Shown here piece after piece: positions 63,966 to 64,000 of a DNA stretch of 64,000 nucleotides. A program made the position numbers and the translations under genes. Location of the stretch: assembly GCF_019334805.1 (NCBI RefSeq), contig NZ_CP079822.1, positions 1,984,001 through 2,048,000 on the forward strand. Reading direction: 5' to 3'. The notes under the pieces are model-generated. The model was not told the DNA's origin and made no database searches. It was given only the letters and a program-made list of their open reading frames with translations. Each line of letters begins with the position of its first letter. Position 1 is the stretch's first letter. The DNA is from Rothia mucilaginosa (lineage in GTDB: Bacteria > Actinomycetota > Actinomycetes > Actinomycetales > Micrococcaceae).

Positions 63966-64000
63966 ATGAGTAATGAAGAAAAAGTCGATTCGGTAGAATA
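63966..64000 (+). CDS. Possible start of a gene running off the window
   Basis: ATG at 63966 opens a frame reading MSNEEKVDSVE to the edge. TATGAA lies 9 nt upstream and no good ribosome site is seen. Eleven codons are too few to identify the product or be sure it is real. Confidence 0.3.
   Translation, partial: MSNEEKVDSVE

Larger units (their letters stand above)
63548..64000. other. Right-edge intergenic region
   Basis: It contains the ddl terminator (63643-63688), a stretch without recognisable content, a hairpin AAGATGT/ACATCTT (63905-63934), and a possible gene start at 63966. Confidence 0.55.

Overview
The window reads as chromosomal DNA of a high-GC Gram-positive actinobacterium of the Micrococcaceae, most probably Rothia and closest in character to Rothia mucilaginosa. 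This is an inference. It rests on Tat-type twin-arginine lipoproteins, DUF6318-like lipoproteins, an NdgR/LtbR-type IclR regulator next to leuCD, leaderless start codons, and an enterobactin-type siderophore locus, a trait reported for R. mucilaginosa. I see no insertion sequence, prophage, rRNA operon or CRISPR array.

Layout. 1-3.7 kb: end of a MacB/FtsX-type permease, an orphan MntA-like nucleotidyltransferase with a scar of its HepT partner, and a NarL-type two-component system. 4-5.7 kb: a glycine-rich Tat-exported protein behind a structured leader. 5.8-11.4 kb: leuB, ilvE, an FAH-family hydrolase, gltX and a small membrane protein. 11.6-13.0 kb: tRNA-Gly, tRNA-Gln, tRNA-Glu, an interrupted tRNA-Glu copy and tRNA-Val. 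13.1-18.6 kb: a PD-(D/E)XK nuclease, then def-fmt-rsmB-rpe.

19-35.5 kb is the most distinctive region: a catecholate-siderophore uptake and assembly island. It holds a lipoprotein receptor, two surface proteins sharing one domain type, two FecCD permeases, an ATPase, an enterochelin esterase, EntE, a free aryl carrier protein and a four-domain EntF. Genes making 2,3-dihydroxybenzoate (entC, entA, isochorismatase) and the phosphopantetheinyl transferase are absent here, so must be elsewhere. Two DtxR/IdeR-like boxes suggest iron control.

35.6-42.6 kb: aceE, tRNA-Val, gnd, cysE and cysK. 43-48.4 kb: five consecutive paralogous DUF6318-like lipoproteins on the minus strand. 49-53 kb: two adjacent dynamin-like membrane GTPases. 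53-56.4 kb: an IclR regulator divergent from leuCD, with 7-5-7 dyads between them. 56.5-58 kb: a second glycine-rich Tat protein, paralogous to the first. 58.7-63.5 kb: murA, an acyltransferase, gpsA and ddl, linking peptidoglycan and phospholipid synthesis; ddl has a leader with competing helices. A possible gene start lies at the right edge.

Best candidates for undescribed biology: the structured leader at about 4.0-4.2 kb driven by a tRNA-like promoter; the five-member lipoprotein array; the paired surface proteins inside the siderophore island; the ddl leader; and the recurrent leaderless starts.
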